NCBI RefSeq assembly: GCF_900110375.1
Contig: NZ_FODN01000002.1
Coordinates: 186,001-250,000, forward strand
Direction: 5' to 3'
DNA length: 64,000 nucleotides
DNA from: Flavobacterium sinopsychrotolerans
GTDB taxonomy: Bacteria > Bacteroidota > Bacteroidia > Flavobacteriales > Flavobacteriaceae
In this document: positions 43,739 to 52,195 of the stretch, piece after piece
Layout: each line of letters begins with the position of its first letter
How positions within the stretch are numbered: position 1 is the first letter of the stretch
The notes under the pieces: model-generated
What the model was told of the DNA's origin: nothing
Seen by the model: only the letters and a program-made list of their open reading frames with translations
Databases searched by the model: none
Translations under genes and position numbers: made by a program

Positions 43739-44497
43739 GTGCAAATTATCATTCATCCCCAATATATACATCAGGAAAATTCTATTCTTCAATTGGTTGC
43801 AGGTTTTTTTGTTGAGGGAGATTTGATTGTTAAAGGCTCTCGGAATACCATAAAATCTAATATATTGGGCGATGAGAAAGTAAATATCAAATTTTTTGAT
43901 AAACCAGGACTGTTAAAATCTATTATTTATTCTTTTTTTCGAAGTACCAAAGCAAAGCGTTCTTTTGATTATGCCAATTATTTGTTGGCCCATAACATAC
44001 CAACTCCTTTTCCCATTGCCTACATCGAGAATCGCAACCGTTTCGGGCTTTTGGGGGATAGCTATTACATTTGTCAACAAATAGATTATGATTTTACCAT
44101 TCGCGAATTGATACATGATCCGTTATTTGGGGAACGCAATGTGATTTTGGAGCAATTTACGGCCTTTACCTATAAAATGCATGAGGGAAAGGTCAATTTT
44201 TTGGATCATTCGCCTGGAAATACCCTAGTTGTGAAAAAGGATTCTGGGAAATATGATTTCTATCTGATAGATTTAAATAGAATGAAGTTCGAAGATTTAT
44301 CTATAGAAGCTAGAATGGATAATTTCAAGAAAATGTGGCTGTCCAAAACGATGGTAAAAGTGGTAGCAAAGGCTTACGCCAAGTTAAGCAATCAATCTGA
44401 GGAAAAATTACACGCGATCCTTCTAGAAAAAACAACCCAATTCAAAAGAAAAATTACCAAAAAGAAATATCTGAAGAGGAAAATTGGAAAAAAATAA
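43739..44497 (+). CDS. Lipopolysaccharide kinase-like protein (Kdo kinase/InaA family)
   Basis: A 252-residue protein that starts at a GTG. Kinase-fold features: RSFDYANYLLAHNIPTPFPIAYIE, an HEGKVNFLDHSPGNTLV catalytic loop (Asp-x4-Asn), and FYLIDLNRMKF as the metal-binding Asp motif. Such enzymes phosphorylate Kdo or heptose in the LPS inner core using ATP. It ends in a very basic tail (KRKITKKKYLKRKIGKK). Last gene of the glycan cluster, and convergent with dapD across a 17-bp-stem terminator. Confidence 0.85.
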   Translation: MQIIIHPQYIHQENSILQLVAGFFVEGDLIVKGSRNTIKSNILGDEKVNIKFFDKPGLLKSIIYSFFRSTKAKRSFDYANYLLAHNIPTPFPIAYIENRNRFGLLGDSYYICQQIDYDFTIRELIHDPLFGERNVILEQFTAFTYKMHEGKVNFLDHSPGNTLVVKKDSGKYDFYLIDLNRMKFEDLSIEARMDNFKKMWLSKTMVKVVAKAYAKLSNQSEEKLHAILLEKTTQFKRKITKKKYLKRKIGKK

Positions 44498-44498
44498 A

Positions 44499-44536
44499 TT
44501 CCAAATTCCAATTGACGTATCGATTGGAATTTGGAA
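44499..44536. terminator. Bidirectional hairpin terminator
   Basis: A 17-bp stem with one mismatch (TTCCAAATTCCAATTGA / TCGATTGGAATTTGGAA) and a 4-nt loop lies 2 bp after the stop at 44497, in the 62-bp convergent gap. Words of this TTCCAAATTCC kind are typical of Flavobacterium intergenic hairpins (recollection). Confidence 0.75.
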
Positions 44537-44559
44537 CTTAAAATTGGAGCTTCAATAAT

Positions 44560-45375
44560 TTATACCGCTACGTCATATTCACGTAAAGCATTATTCAATG
44601 ATGTTTTCAAATCAGTTGAAGGCTTGCGTGTCCCAATGATTAACGCACAAGGTACTTGAAAATCTCCTGCTGGAAATTTCTTAGTATAACTTCCTGGAAT
44701 TACTACAGAACGTGCAGGAACAAATCCTTTCATTTCAACTGGAGTTTCACCGGTAACATCAATAATTTTTGTGGATGCGGTCAAGCAAACATTGGCGCCA
44801 AGAACGGCTTCTTTCCCAACATGAACACCTTCAACTACGATACAACGCGAACCAATAAAAGCACCGTCTTCAATGATTACCGGAGCAGCTTGCAATGGTT
44901 CAAGAACACCACCAATCCCAACACCACCACTTAAGTGTACATTTTTACCAATTTGAGCACAACTTCCTACGGTTGCCCAAGTGTCAACCATTGTTCCTTC
45001 GTCAACATAAGCGCCAATATTTACATAACTTGGCATCAAAATAACACCGCTTGAAATGTAAGCACCATAACGTGCTACTGCATTAGGAACCACACGAATT
45101 CCTTTCTCAGCATAGCCTCTTTTCAATAACATTTTGTCATGATATTCGAAAATTCCAGATTCTAATGTTTCCATTTTTTGAATAGGGAAATACATCACTA
45201 CCGCTTTCTTAACCCATTCGTTTACTTGCCATGCATCAGCTACTGGCTCGGCAACACGCAATTTACCGGTGTCTAATAATTCAATAACTTCTCTTATAGC
45301 ATCAGTAGTTGTTTTTTCTTGTAGCAAAGCTCTGTTTTCCCAAGCTTGTTCTATAATTGTTTGTAGTGGATTCAT
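44560..45375 (-). CDS. dapD: 2,3,4,5-tetrahydropyridine-2,6-dicarboxylate N-succinyltransferase
   Basis: A 271-residue enzyme of lysine and meso-diaminopimelate synthesis. It transfers succinyl from succinyl-CoA to tetrahydrodipicolinate. Signature stretches: VRVVPNAVARYGAYISSGVILMPSYVNIGAYVDEGTMVDTWATVGSCAQIG (with the Asp and Tyr/Asn substrate residues), then hexapeptide repeats (VHLSGGVGIGGVLEPL, EDGAFIGSRCIVVEGV). A complete -33/-7 promoter lies just upstream on the minus strand. Confidence 0.96.
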   Translation of the reverse strand: MNPLQTIIEQAWENRALLQEKTTTDAIREVIELLDTGKLRVAEPVADAWQVNEWVKKAVVMYFPIQKMETLESGIFEYHDKMLLKRGYAEKGIRVVPNAVARYGAYISSGVILMPSYVNIGAYVDEGTMVDTWATVGSCAQIGKNVHLSGGVGIGGVLEPLQAAPVIIEDGAFIGSRCIVVEGVHVGKEAVLGANVCLTASTKIIDVTGETPVEMKGFVPARSVVIPGSYTKKFPAGDFQVPCALIIGTRKPSTDLKTSLNNALREYDVAV

Positions 45376-45392
45376 TTTAATTAGATTTTTGA

Positions 45393-45422
45393 CAAATATA
45401 ATTCGAATTTTTTTTAAAACAA
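45393..45422 (-). promoter_or_regulatory. dapD promoter
   Basis: On the minus strand TTG (45422-45420), a 19-bp spacer and TATATTTG (45400-45393) match the Bacteroidota -33/-7 consensus. The -7 element ends 17 bp before the dapD ATG. Confidence 0.7.
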
Positions 45423-45570
45423 CTTAGTTTGTTTCATAGATCCCTTTTTGTTATTCAAAATTTAAATTTTAAAACTCTTTTTGATAAAAAAGATAATTTT
45501 GTCTTTTTTAATGGTTTTAAAATAGAAAAATATTTGAATAATGAAATGACAGATGTTCTATTTGCTGTTA

Positions 45571-45622
45571 TTTGTTCAAATTAAATTTGCTTTTTATTTT
45601 TGTTATAATGCGACGTTATAAT
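45571..45622 (+). promoter_or_regulatory. Promoter and direct repeat upstream of the PAS gene
   Basis: TTTG (45571-45574), 20 bp, then TATTTTTG (45595-45602) form a full -33/-7 promoter. Overlapping the predicted start of transcription is a direct repeat GTTATAAT (45602-45609 and 45615-45622) with a 13-bp period, a possible operator. Confidence 0.6.
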
Positions 45623-45657
45623 AGGATTTAAATATAAATAGTCTATAAATTTTAAGT

Positions 45658-46290
45658 ATGAATCAAGAAAATCATGTGTTTGAAAAAGTAACACCTATTG
45701 ACAAAGAAGTTTCTTGGGATAAAACCCAAGTAATTATGAGTAAAACGAATCCCTCCGGAATAATTGAATATGCAAATGAAGTTTTTGTTGATGTTTGTGG
45801 TTATGAAGATTATGAATTAATGGGGCAACCACATAATATCATAAGGCATCCCGATATGCCAAAAGTGATATTTAAAGTTTTGTGGGAAAATCTTAAAGAA
45901 GGAAAAAATTTCCATGCAATTGTAAAGAATTTGGCCAAATCAGGAAGATACTATTGGGTTATTACGGACTTTGAAATTGCAAAAGACGAAAAAGGAGTTA
46001 TTGTAAACTATTTTGGACGAAGACGTGCAGTACCTCAAGAAGTTATTTCATTTCATATTGAACCTTTATATAAAAAGTTGTTACAAATTGAAGCAGCAAG
46101 TGGAATTGAATTTAGTGAAAAATATTTAATTGGATTTTTAGAAGAGAAAAAAACTAGCTATGTGGAGTACATAAAAGCATTGGTTTATGAGCATGAAAAA
46201 CCACAGTTTGCATCTCACAATAGAAATCAAATCGAAATAGTTGAAGAAGAGGAAGAAAAAGGATTCTTCAGCAGATTTTTTGGTAGATAG
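45658..46290 (+). CDS. Aer-like PAS domain protein without an output domain
   Basis: A 210-residue protein. Residues about 20-125 form a PAS domain very like that of the E. coli aerotaxis receptor Aer (SGIIEYANEVFVDVCGYEDYELMGQPHNIIRHPDMPK, WENLKEGKNF, GRYYWVITDF), whose relatives bind FAD. The rest (130-210) is helical with an acidic stretch and ends in EEKGFFSRFFGR, an amphipathic tail that may touch the membrane. There is no HAMP or chemoreceptor domain and no chemotaxis genes nearby, so it likely senses oxygen or redox state for a different partner. A strong terminator follows. Confidence 0.86.
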   Translation: MNQENHVFEKVTPIDKEVSWDKTQVIMSKTNPSGIIEYANEVFVDVCGYEDYELMGQPHNIIRHPDMPKVIFKVLWENLKEGKNFHAIVKNLAKSGRYYWVITDFEIAKDEKGVIVNYFGRRRAVPQEVISFHIEPLYKKLLQIEAASGIEFSEKYLIGFLEEKKTSYVEYIKALVYEHEKPQFASHNRNQIEIVEEEEEKGFFSRFFGR

Positions 46291-46326
46291 ATTGTAGATG
46301 ATTTTTCTGTTATTTATTTTGAATTA

Positions 46327-46356
46327 AAACCGCTTTAAGCAATTGAAGCGGTTTTT
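46327..46356 (+). terminator. Rho-independent terminator after the PAS gene
   Basis: AAACCGCTT (46327-46335) and AAGCGGTTT (46346-46354) form a 9-bp stem with a 10-nt loop, followed by T residues on the plus strand. Confidence 0.9.
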
Positions 46357-46451
46357 ATGTCTAAAGAAAAGAATGTTTTTATTCATAAGGAGGTTATGTT
46401 TTTATCTGTACTTTAGTAGTTACTTTGTTTACCTTTGAAAAAAAAATATAA

Positions 46452-46868
46452 ATGCCAAGAATTCTCGCCATAGATTACGGACAAAAACGAACCGGAATAG
46501 CGGTTACCGATGAAATGCAAATCATAGCTTCTGGATTGACAACGATTCCATCCGCAACTGCAATTGCTTTTTTGAAGGACTATTTTTGCAAGGAAAAAGT
46601 TGAAGCTGTTCTTATTGGTGAACCCAAACAAATGAATGGCGAACCTTCCGAAAGCGCTTCCATCATTAAGGGATTTGTAACGCATTTTACCAATCATTTT
46701 CCAGAAATGAAAGTTATTCGGGTAGATGAACGGTTTACTTCAAAACTCGCATTTCAATCCATGATTGATAGCGGTCTCAGCAAGAAACAGCGCCAAAATA
46801 AAGCATTAATAGACGAAATTTCGGCAACGATAATGCTTCAGGACTATTTGACCCGGAAAATATTTTAA
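46452..46868 (+). CDS. ruvX: Holliday junction resolvase-like protein RuvX (YqgF)
   Basis: A 138-residue RNase H-fold nuclease: ILAIDYGQKRTGIAVTDE (catalytic Asp), VEAVLIGEPKQMNGEPSE, IRVDERFTSKLA and KALIDEISATIMLQDYL (C-terminal Asp). In bacteria YqgF is implicated in 16S rRNA 5' maturation and in nuclease activity on junctions. -7 element TACCTTTG at 46430-46437 lies 14 bp before the ATG. A typical neighbour of def in Flavobacteriia. Confidence 0.93.
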   Translation: MPRILAIDYGQKRTGIAVTDEMQIIASGLTTIPSATAIAFLKDYFCKEKVEAVLIGEPKQMNGEPSESASIIKGFVTHFTNHFPEMKVIRVDERFTSKLAFQSMIDSGLSKKQRQNKALIDEISATIMLQDYLTRKIF

Positions 46869-46986
46869 AATCAATAAAAAAAAGCAGTGTTTTCGCTAAA
46901 ATGGTTTGATTAATGTAACTTTTGAAGCAAAATTTATGCTTTTTTTTGCAATTATATAATTTATCTTTGCACTTTAAAATCTAGTT

Positions 46987-48483
46987 ATGCCTGACACAAC
47001 CATACGTACAAATAGTGAAGTAGTTCTTATTGGAGCTGGAATTATGAGCGCCACTCTTGGCTTAATCCTAAAAGAACTAAAGCCCGATATAAAAATTGAA
47101 ATTTACGAGCGATTAGATATTGCAGCTGCTGAAAGTTCTGATGCCTGGAATAATGCCGGAACGGGGCATTCAGCTTTTTGCGAGCTCAATTACACTCCAG
47201 AAGGTCCTGATGGAAGCATCAATCCTAAAAAAGCAATCAGTATCGCCGAATCTTTTGAGGTTTCTAGACAATTTTGGGCGTATCTCGTCCAAGAAAATAA
47301 AGTTCCATCCCCAGAGAATTTTATACAAAGCATTCCGCATATGAGTTTTGTTTGGGGTGAAAAAAATGTTGAGTACCTAAAAAAGAGATTTGAGGCTTTG
47401 CATTCGAATCCTTTATTTAAGGATATGGTTTTTAGCACTGATTTTTCTGAGTTAAAAAAATGGATGCCTTTGGTTATGGAAGGCAGAAAGGAGTCTGATA
47501 CAGTTGCTGCTACCTCGATGGCAATCGGAACCGATGTCAATTTTGGAGAGTTAACCCGAAGTATTTTTGGTTATTTAACAAAATTAGAAGGGGTTACGAT
47601 TCATTTTAATCATGAAGTTCAAAAATTAAAGCAAAAAGAAGATAAGTCCTGGAGAATAAAAGTAATTGATTTGGCTACAGGTCAAAAGAAAAAAGCATAC
47701 ACTAAGTTTGTTTTCATAGGTGCTGGAGGCGGTTCGTTGCCTTTATTAGAAAAAGCAGATGTTCCAGAAGGAAAGGGATACGGAGGTTTTCCGGTGAGTG
47801 GGCAATGGTTAAAATGCATCAATCCAGATGTTATCGCAAAACATCAGGCCAAAGTATATGGTAAAGCTAGTGTTGGCGCACCGCCAATGTCTGTTCCGCA
47901 TATTGATTCCAGAATGATAAATGGAGAAAAAGCATTACTTTTTGGTCCTTTTGCAGGTTTTTCGACCCGGTTTTTAAAAAATGGCTCTTATTCGGATTTG
48001 CCTTTATCCATAAAAACGGATAATATTATTCCTATGGTTGCCGCAGGTATCAAGAATATACCACTTACTAGATATTTAATTCAGCAAGTGCGTCAGTCTC
48101 CTAAAGACAGAATTAATGCCTTAAGAGAATATGTGCCAGGTGCTAAATCTAAAGACTGGGTTTTAGAACGAGCAGGGCAACGTGTACAAGTGATTAAGAA
48201 AGATGAAAAAGAAGGTGGGATTTTGGAGTTTGGAACCGAAGTGATTACCACTGCCGATGGTTCCTTATCTGTTTTGCTGGGTGCTTCGCCGGGCGCTTCA
48301 ACCGCTGTCTCTATTATGGTTAATTTGATTGGAAGGTGTTTTAAAGATCAATTCGAAACGCCGGAATGGCAAGAGAAATTAAAAACGATGATTCCTTCTT
48401 TTGGTCAGAAATTAAATGAGAATCCTGATTTATTAAAGGAAATCAGAAAAGATACCGCTACTGTTTTAAAACTGAATAATTAG
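46987..48483 (+). CDS. mqo: Malate:quinone oxidoreductase
   Basis: A 498-residue FAD-dependent peripheral membrane enzyme that oxidises malate to oxaloacetate and passes electrons to menaquinone. Motifs: VVLIGAGIMSATLGLILKEL (Rossmann), SSDAWNNAGTGHSAFCELNYTP, SMAIGTDVNFGELTR, FVFIGAGGGSLPLLEKA, KGYGGFPVSGQWL, LFGPFAGFSTRFLK and LLGASPGASTAV. Length is normal. A -7 element TATCTTTG (46962-46969) lies 17 bp before the start. A terminator follows and probably serves the convergent gene too. Confidence 0.97.
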   Translation: MPDTTIRTNSEVVLIGAGIMSATLGLILKELKPDIKIEIYERLDIAAAESSDAWNNAGTGHSAFCELNYTPEGPDGSINPKKAISIAESFEVSRQFWAYLVQENKVPSPENFIQSIPHMSFVWGEKNVEYLKKRFEALHSNPLFKDMVFSTDFSELKKWMPLVMEGRKESDTVAATSMAIGTDVNFGELTRSIFGYLTKLEGVTIHFNHEVQKLKQKEDKSWRIKVIDLATGQKKKAYTKFVFIGAGGGSLPLLEKADVPEGKGYGGFPVSGQWLKCINPDVIAKHQAKVYGKASVGAPPMSVPHIDSRMINGEKALLFGPFAGFSTRFLKNGSYSDLPLSIKTDNIIPMVAAGIKNIPLTRYLIQQVRQSPKDRINALREYVPGAKSKDWVLERAGQRVQVIKKDEKEGGILEFGTEVITTADGSLSVLLGASPGASTAVSIMVNLIGRCFKDQFETPEWQEKLKTMIPSFGQKLNENPDLLKEIRKDTATVLKLNN

Positions 48484-48500
48484 AATTTCTTCAAAATAAT

Positions 48501-48545
48501 AAAGGCGCTGGATTTTAGATTGTATCTAATTTCAGCGCCTTTTTC
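48501..48545. terminator. Terminator between mqo and the FUSC gene
   Basis: AAAGGCGCTG (48501-48510) pairs with CAGCGCCTTT (48533-48542), with a small AGAT/ATCT helix inside. T residues follow on the plus strand and A/T on the other, in a 63-bp convergent gap. Confidence 0.88.
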
Positions 48546-48546
48546 G

Positions 48547-50760
48547 TTATGAATCCTTTAGTATTTTTGTCGTTTTCAAAATATTTTCGGACAAATTAGT
48601 CAACCAGATTAATTGTTCAATTACCAATTGCGCTTCCTGCATTTTCAATTGAAATGCCTCTTCATCGATAGGAATTCCTTCTTTTAACTCCTTTTCCCGG
48701 ATGTTTTTCAGCTCTGTAAAGCGCAACGCTAAATCTTCTTGCGGAAGGTTTTCTTTGATTGCTACATTATTTTCTTTCAGGATTGCAATGGCATTGTCTA
48801 AGTTTTTAATGGCAGTATCTACGACGACATTAAACGCCTCAGAAGCAGTTGTGGTCTTGTGGGACTGAATATAAGTTCCTAATGAAGCCAAAGAAGACAG
48901 TAAAGAATGATTTAAAACGGTCAGTTTATATACTTGTGGCATTTGCTTTTGCTTTGATTTAGGTTCTTGAACCATTCTTTGAAACGAAGCCATCAGATTA
49001 CCAATTTCGATAAAAGCATTTTTTCGCGCGAGACGATAGGAAGTAGAAATATTTCCTTTTTTATTGTAAAAAACAGAAATTTCTTTTAAATAATCTTGGT
49101 TTGCCTTAATTGCTTTTTCTAAATAGAGGGGAATGTTCAAAAACTCCCACGAAGGCCATAAAAAGTGGTTTGCCAAAAAGGCTAAAGCAGCACCCACAAC
49201 CGTATCCAGGATTCGATATTGAACTAAATCACCAATATTAGGTGTAATTATTCCATAGATAAATACAACATACATGGTGACAAAAATGGCGCTCACCTTA
49301 TAATTAATTTGTGTAAAAGAGAATCCCAACAGCATACAAACAATAGAAAGAACACTGATTATGATGTTGTCTTTTACGATGAAAAGAATCCCGAAAGCAA
49401 CTAATCCACCAATCACTGTGCCAATTATTCGGTGAAAAGAACGTTCTTTTGTCAAGCCATAACCCGGTCTCATAATTACAATTATGGTCAGCAATATCCA
49501 ATAAACATTATGGAACGGTAGAAATTTTCCAATAATAAAACCAAGCATTAAGGTTATGGTTAATCGCAAGGAATGCCTGAAAATAGTAGAGGAGAAACTC
49601 AGGTTTTGGGTCAAAGTACTCAACGGATAATATTGTGGAGTGAGGAATTTTTCTAAATCAGTATCGATTCCTTTAAAATCGTGCGAATTAAAAGTAACTG
49701 TAAAAGCACGCTCAACAATTTTTATTTTTTCGACTTGTTTTTCAGCGTATTGCAACATCGTTGTCAACATAAAAACACCTTCGGAAGCAGTAGTTTTCCC
49801 TAAATCATTTTCATAATCTGCAATGGCAAGCTGTAAGGCATTCAAATCGCCCAGTAAAGTATGTTTAGAAATGTATTTCGTACTTTTTTTGACACTTTTA
49901 GATAATTGCTTCAAGCTAGCCGCCAGATTGTAAGCTAAATTTTGATACGTATGCAAAACCTTTGGATGATCATCGAATTTTTGATGTAATTTATCATGGT
50001 CGAAAGCTGTAGATAACGCGAGTTCCAGAATTTCTACTAAGGAAATAAAAACCAATAGCATTTTACGGTTTTGATTGGAAGAACCAGAGGTGGTATGACT
50101 GCTGATCAATACTTCTCTAATATTTTGATGGATGGTATTCAGCTCAACTTGAAGATGCAATTGCTTTTCAATGATTGATTTTCTATCAGCATTCAAGGTC
50201 CACAAATCGCCTCGAAGTTTCAAATATTTAGCTGTAAGCTTGATGCATTCCGCAATTTGTAACTCTACATAACGATTCGGTCTGATATAATGAAAAATGA
50301 GAGAAACCAGCAAATAAAATAAACCGCCGGCAAGAATTAATCCGGCATGAAGAAGCATTGCCCAACCGGTATTGATGCTTGCAAATGCTAATGAAACCGC
50401 AATAAGGCCAGAGAAAGAAACCATGGTAGCGCGTTGCCCATAAACAGAAAGCATTGATATGAGGAAAATTAAAACTGCCAAAAACGGATAGAAAATCCAA
50501 GAATATGGAAATACAATATTAACAAGTAAATTAATGCCCGCAACCAGAAAAGCAGTTACCAGAACACCATTTATTTTATGTTTCAGACTGCTAGGAATAT
50601 CACTTGGATACGTGAAAAAAGCTCCAAGAGCCATGGCAAAACCCATTTCAAATTTTCCCAAAAACGAAAATATTACAACGGGAATGACTGCCGCTATAGT
50701 AACTTTTATAGCATTGGTAAAATAAGTGCTGTCGGTAAATTTTCGGATTTTGTAAATCAT
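48547..50760 (-). CDS. FUSC-family inner-membrane protein (YccS-like)
   Basis: A 737-residue protein from ATG 50760; a TTG six codons upstream is less likely. Two membrane blocks of about six helices (about 10-165 and 400-530) are each followed by a helical cytoplasmic domain (170-390 and 540-737), the duplicated FusC/YccS layout. Motif-like stretches: GFAMALGAFFTYPSDIP, RPNRYVELQIAECI, ILLTIIVIMRPGYGLTKERSFHRIIGTVIGGLVAF (the FUSC signature), and LDTVVGAALAFLANHFLWPSWEF. Homologues are linked to aromatic-acid or weak-acid efflux (fusaric acid), but most are uncharacterised. Confidence 0.88.
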   Translation of the reverse strand: MIYKIRKFTDSTYFTNAIKVTIAAVIPVVIFSFLGKFEMGFAMALGAFFTYPSDIPSSLKHKINGVLVTAFLVAGINLLVNIVFPYSWIFYPFLAVLIFLISMLSVYGQRATMVSFSGLIAVSLAFASINTGWAMLLHAGLILAGGLFYLLVSLIFHYIRPNRYVELQIAECIKLTAKYLKLRGDLWTLNADRKSIIEKQLHLQVELNTIHQNIREVLISSHTTSGSSNQNRKMLLVFISLVEILELALSTAFDHDKLHQKFDDHPKVLHTYQNLAYNLAASLKQLSKSVKKSTKYISKHTLLGDLNALQLAIADYENDLGKTTASEGVFMLTTMLQYAEKQVEKIKIVERAFTVTFNSHDFKGIDTDLEKFLTPQYYPLSTLTQNLSFSSTIFRHSLRLTITLMLGFIIGKFLPFHNVYWILLTIIVIMRPGYGLTKERSFHRIIGTVIGGLVAFGILFIVKDNIIISVLSIVCMLLGFSFTQINYKVSAIFVTMYVVFIYGIITPNIGDLVQYRILDTVVGAALAFLANHFLWPSWEFLNIPLYLEKAIKANQDYLKEISVFYNKKGNISTSYRLARKNAFIEIGNLMASFQRMVQEPKSKQKQMPQVYKLTVLNHSLLSSLASLGTYIQSHKTTTASEAFNVVVDTAIKNLDNAIAILKENNVAIKENLPQEDLALRFTELKNIREKELKEGIPIDEEAFQLKMQEAQLVIEQLIWLTNLSENILKTTKILKDS

Positions 50761-50953
50761 ATCATAGTATTGGTACAAAGGTAAGATTTGTATGAATTAT
50801 ACAACCAATAAAGGAGGTGATTTGTTTTAAATTGTAAATATTAGCTAATATTTAACGGCAGATTATTCATTGTCTATTTTTTTACTATTTTTGCAAACTG
50901 AATGAAAAGGAAACATATTCCAATTTCAGTAGAAAATACTTAATATAACACGA

Positions 50954-51541
50954 ATGATTTTACCAATTATAGGATATGGCGATCCAGTTTTAAGAAAAAC
51001 AGGAGAAGTTCTTTCACCGGAACATCCAAACTTGAAAGAAACGATAGCCAATATGTACGATACCATGTATAATGCCTATGGTGTGGGACTTGCTGCGCCA
51101 CAAGTAGGATTAGCGCTTCGTTTATTTGTAATCGACACCACTCCTTTTAGCGATGATGAAGAATTAGAAGATGCGGAACAAAAAGAATTAAAAGGATTCA
51201 AAAAAACTTTTATCAATGCAAAAATGATAAAAGAAGAAGGAGAAGAGTGGAGTTTTAATGAAGGATGCCTTAGTATTCCAGATGTTAGAGAGGATGTTTA
51301 CAGAAATCCAACCATTACAATCGAATATTGTGAAGAGGATTTTGTTATGAAAACAGAAGTTTTTGACGGATTAATCGCCAGAGTAATCCAACATGAATAC
51401 GATCATATTGAAGGGATTTTATTCACCGATAAAATTTCATCATTAAAAAAAAGATTGATTCAAAAGAAACTGAAAAACATCTTAGAAGGAAAAACATTCC
51501 AGGACTACCGTATGAAATTTTTTGCCAAAAAAGGAAGATAA
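50954..51541 (+). CDS. def: Peptide deformylase
   Basis: A 195-residue enzyme that removes the formyl group from nascent proteins. All three motifs are present: GVGLAAPQVG (motif 1), NEGCLSIP (motif 2 with the metal Cys) and QHEYDHIEG (motif 3 with the catalytic Glu and metal His pair). The insert ELEDAEQKELKGFKKTF is typical of Bacteroidota enzymes. -7 element TATTTTTG at 50886-50893. It starts a def, DUF5606, mazG series that is common in the family. Confidence 0.96.
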   Translation: MILPIIGYGDPVLRKTGEVLSPEHPNLKETIANMYDTMYNAYGVGLAAPQVGLALRLFVIDTTPFSDDEELEDAEQKELKGFKKTFINAKMIKEEGEEWSFNEGCLSIPDVREDVYRNPTITIEYCEEDFVMKTEVFDGLIARVIQHEYDHIEGILFTDKISSLKKRLIQKKLKNILEGKTFQDYRMKFFAKKGR

Positions 51542-51626
51542 AGTAAATCTAAGGCTTCGCTTGGTACGATTTTTGGTTTAAATGAAAAAAAAATAAGTCA
51601 AATTCTTAATAATAATTACACAAAAC

Positions 51627-52115
51627 ATGAATTTAGAAAAAACATTAGCCATTTCTGGGAAACCAGGTTTATATGTATTGAAAGTGCAAACAAGAACTGG
51701 CTTTGTAGCAGAATCATTGGCAGACGGAAAAAAAATCACAGTAAACTTGAAAAGTAATGTGAGTTTATTGTCTGAAATTTCAATTTATACCTACGAAGGC
51801 GAAAAACCATTAGCTGAGATCATGCAAAAAATTGCTGATAAAGAAAGCAAAGGTCCAGCACTTTCTCATAAAGAAGACAATGCTAAACTAACGGCTTATT
51901 TCAAAGAAATTTTACCTGATTATGATGAAGAAAGAGTATATCCTTCTGATATCAAAAAAGTTTTAAACTGGTACAATATGCTTCAGGCAAAAGGATTAGT
52001 TACTGATGAAGTTCCAGCTGCTGCTGTTACTGAAGAAGTTGCTGCCGTTGCAGAAGAAACTCCGGTTGCCGAAGTGAAAGCTCCTGCTAAAAAAGCAAAA
52101 GCTAAAAAAGAGTAA
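51627..52115 (+). CDS. DUF5606 family protein
   Basis: A 162-residue protein: MNLEKTLAISGKPGLYVLKVQTRTGFVAESLADGKKITVNLKSNVSLLSEISIYTYEGEKPLAEIM, then KLTAYFKEILPDYDEERVYPSDIKKVLNWYNMLQAKGLV. The N-terminal half looks like a small beta fold, the second helical; a low-complexity Ala/Glu/Val/Lys tail ends AKKAKAKKE. It is a Bacteroidota family of unknown role that usually lies between def and mazG. A terminator follows its stop. Confidence 0.9.
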   Translation: MNLEKTLAISGKPGLYVLKVQTRTGFVAESLADGKKITVNLKSNVSLLSEISIYTYEGEKPLAEIMQKIADKESKGPALSHKEDNAKLTAYFKEILPDYDEERVYPSDIKKVLNWYNMLQAKGLVTDEVPAAAVTEEVAAVAEETPVAEVKAPAKKAKAKKE

Positions 52116-52136
52116 TTTTACACTACAATAATATTT

Positions 52137-52175
52137 AATCCTGTTCAGCTATTTTCTGAACAGGATTTTTTTATT
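52137..52175 (+). terminator. Rho-independent terminator after the DUF5606 gene
   Basis: A perfect 12-bp stem AATCCTGTTCAG (52137-52148) / CTGAACAGGATT (52156-52167) with a 7-nt loop and a T run. Strong, intrinsic type. Confidence 0.93.
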
Positions 52176-52195
52176 TTTACCAAAAACAATCTCTG

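Noticed and set aside
46946..46969. Full -33/-7 promoter for mqo
   Set aside because: TTG and TATCTTTG are only 13 bp apart, outside the 17-23 bp range, so only the -7 element is claimed.
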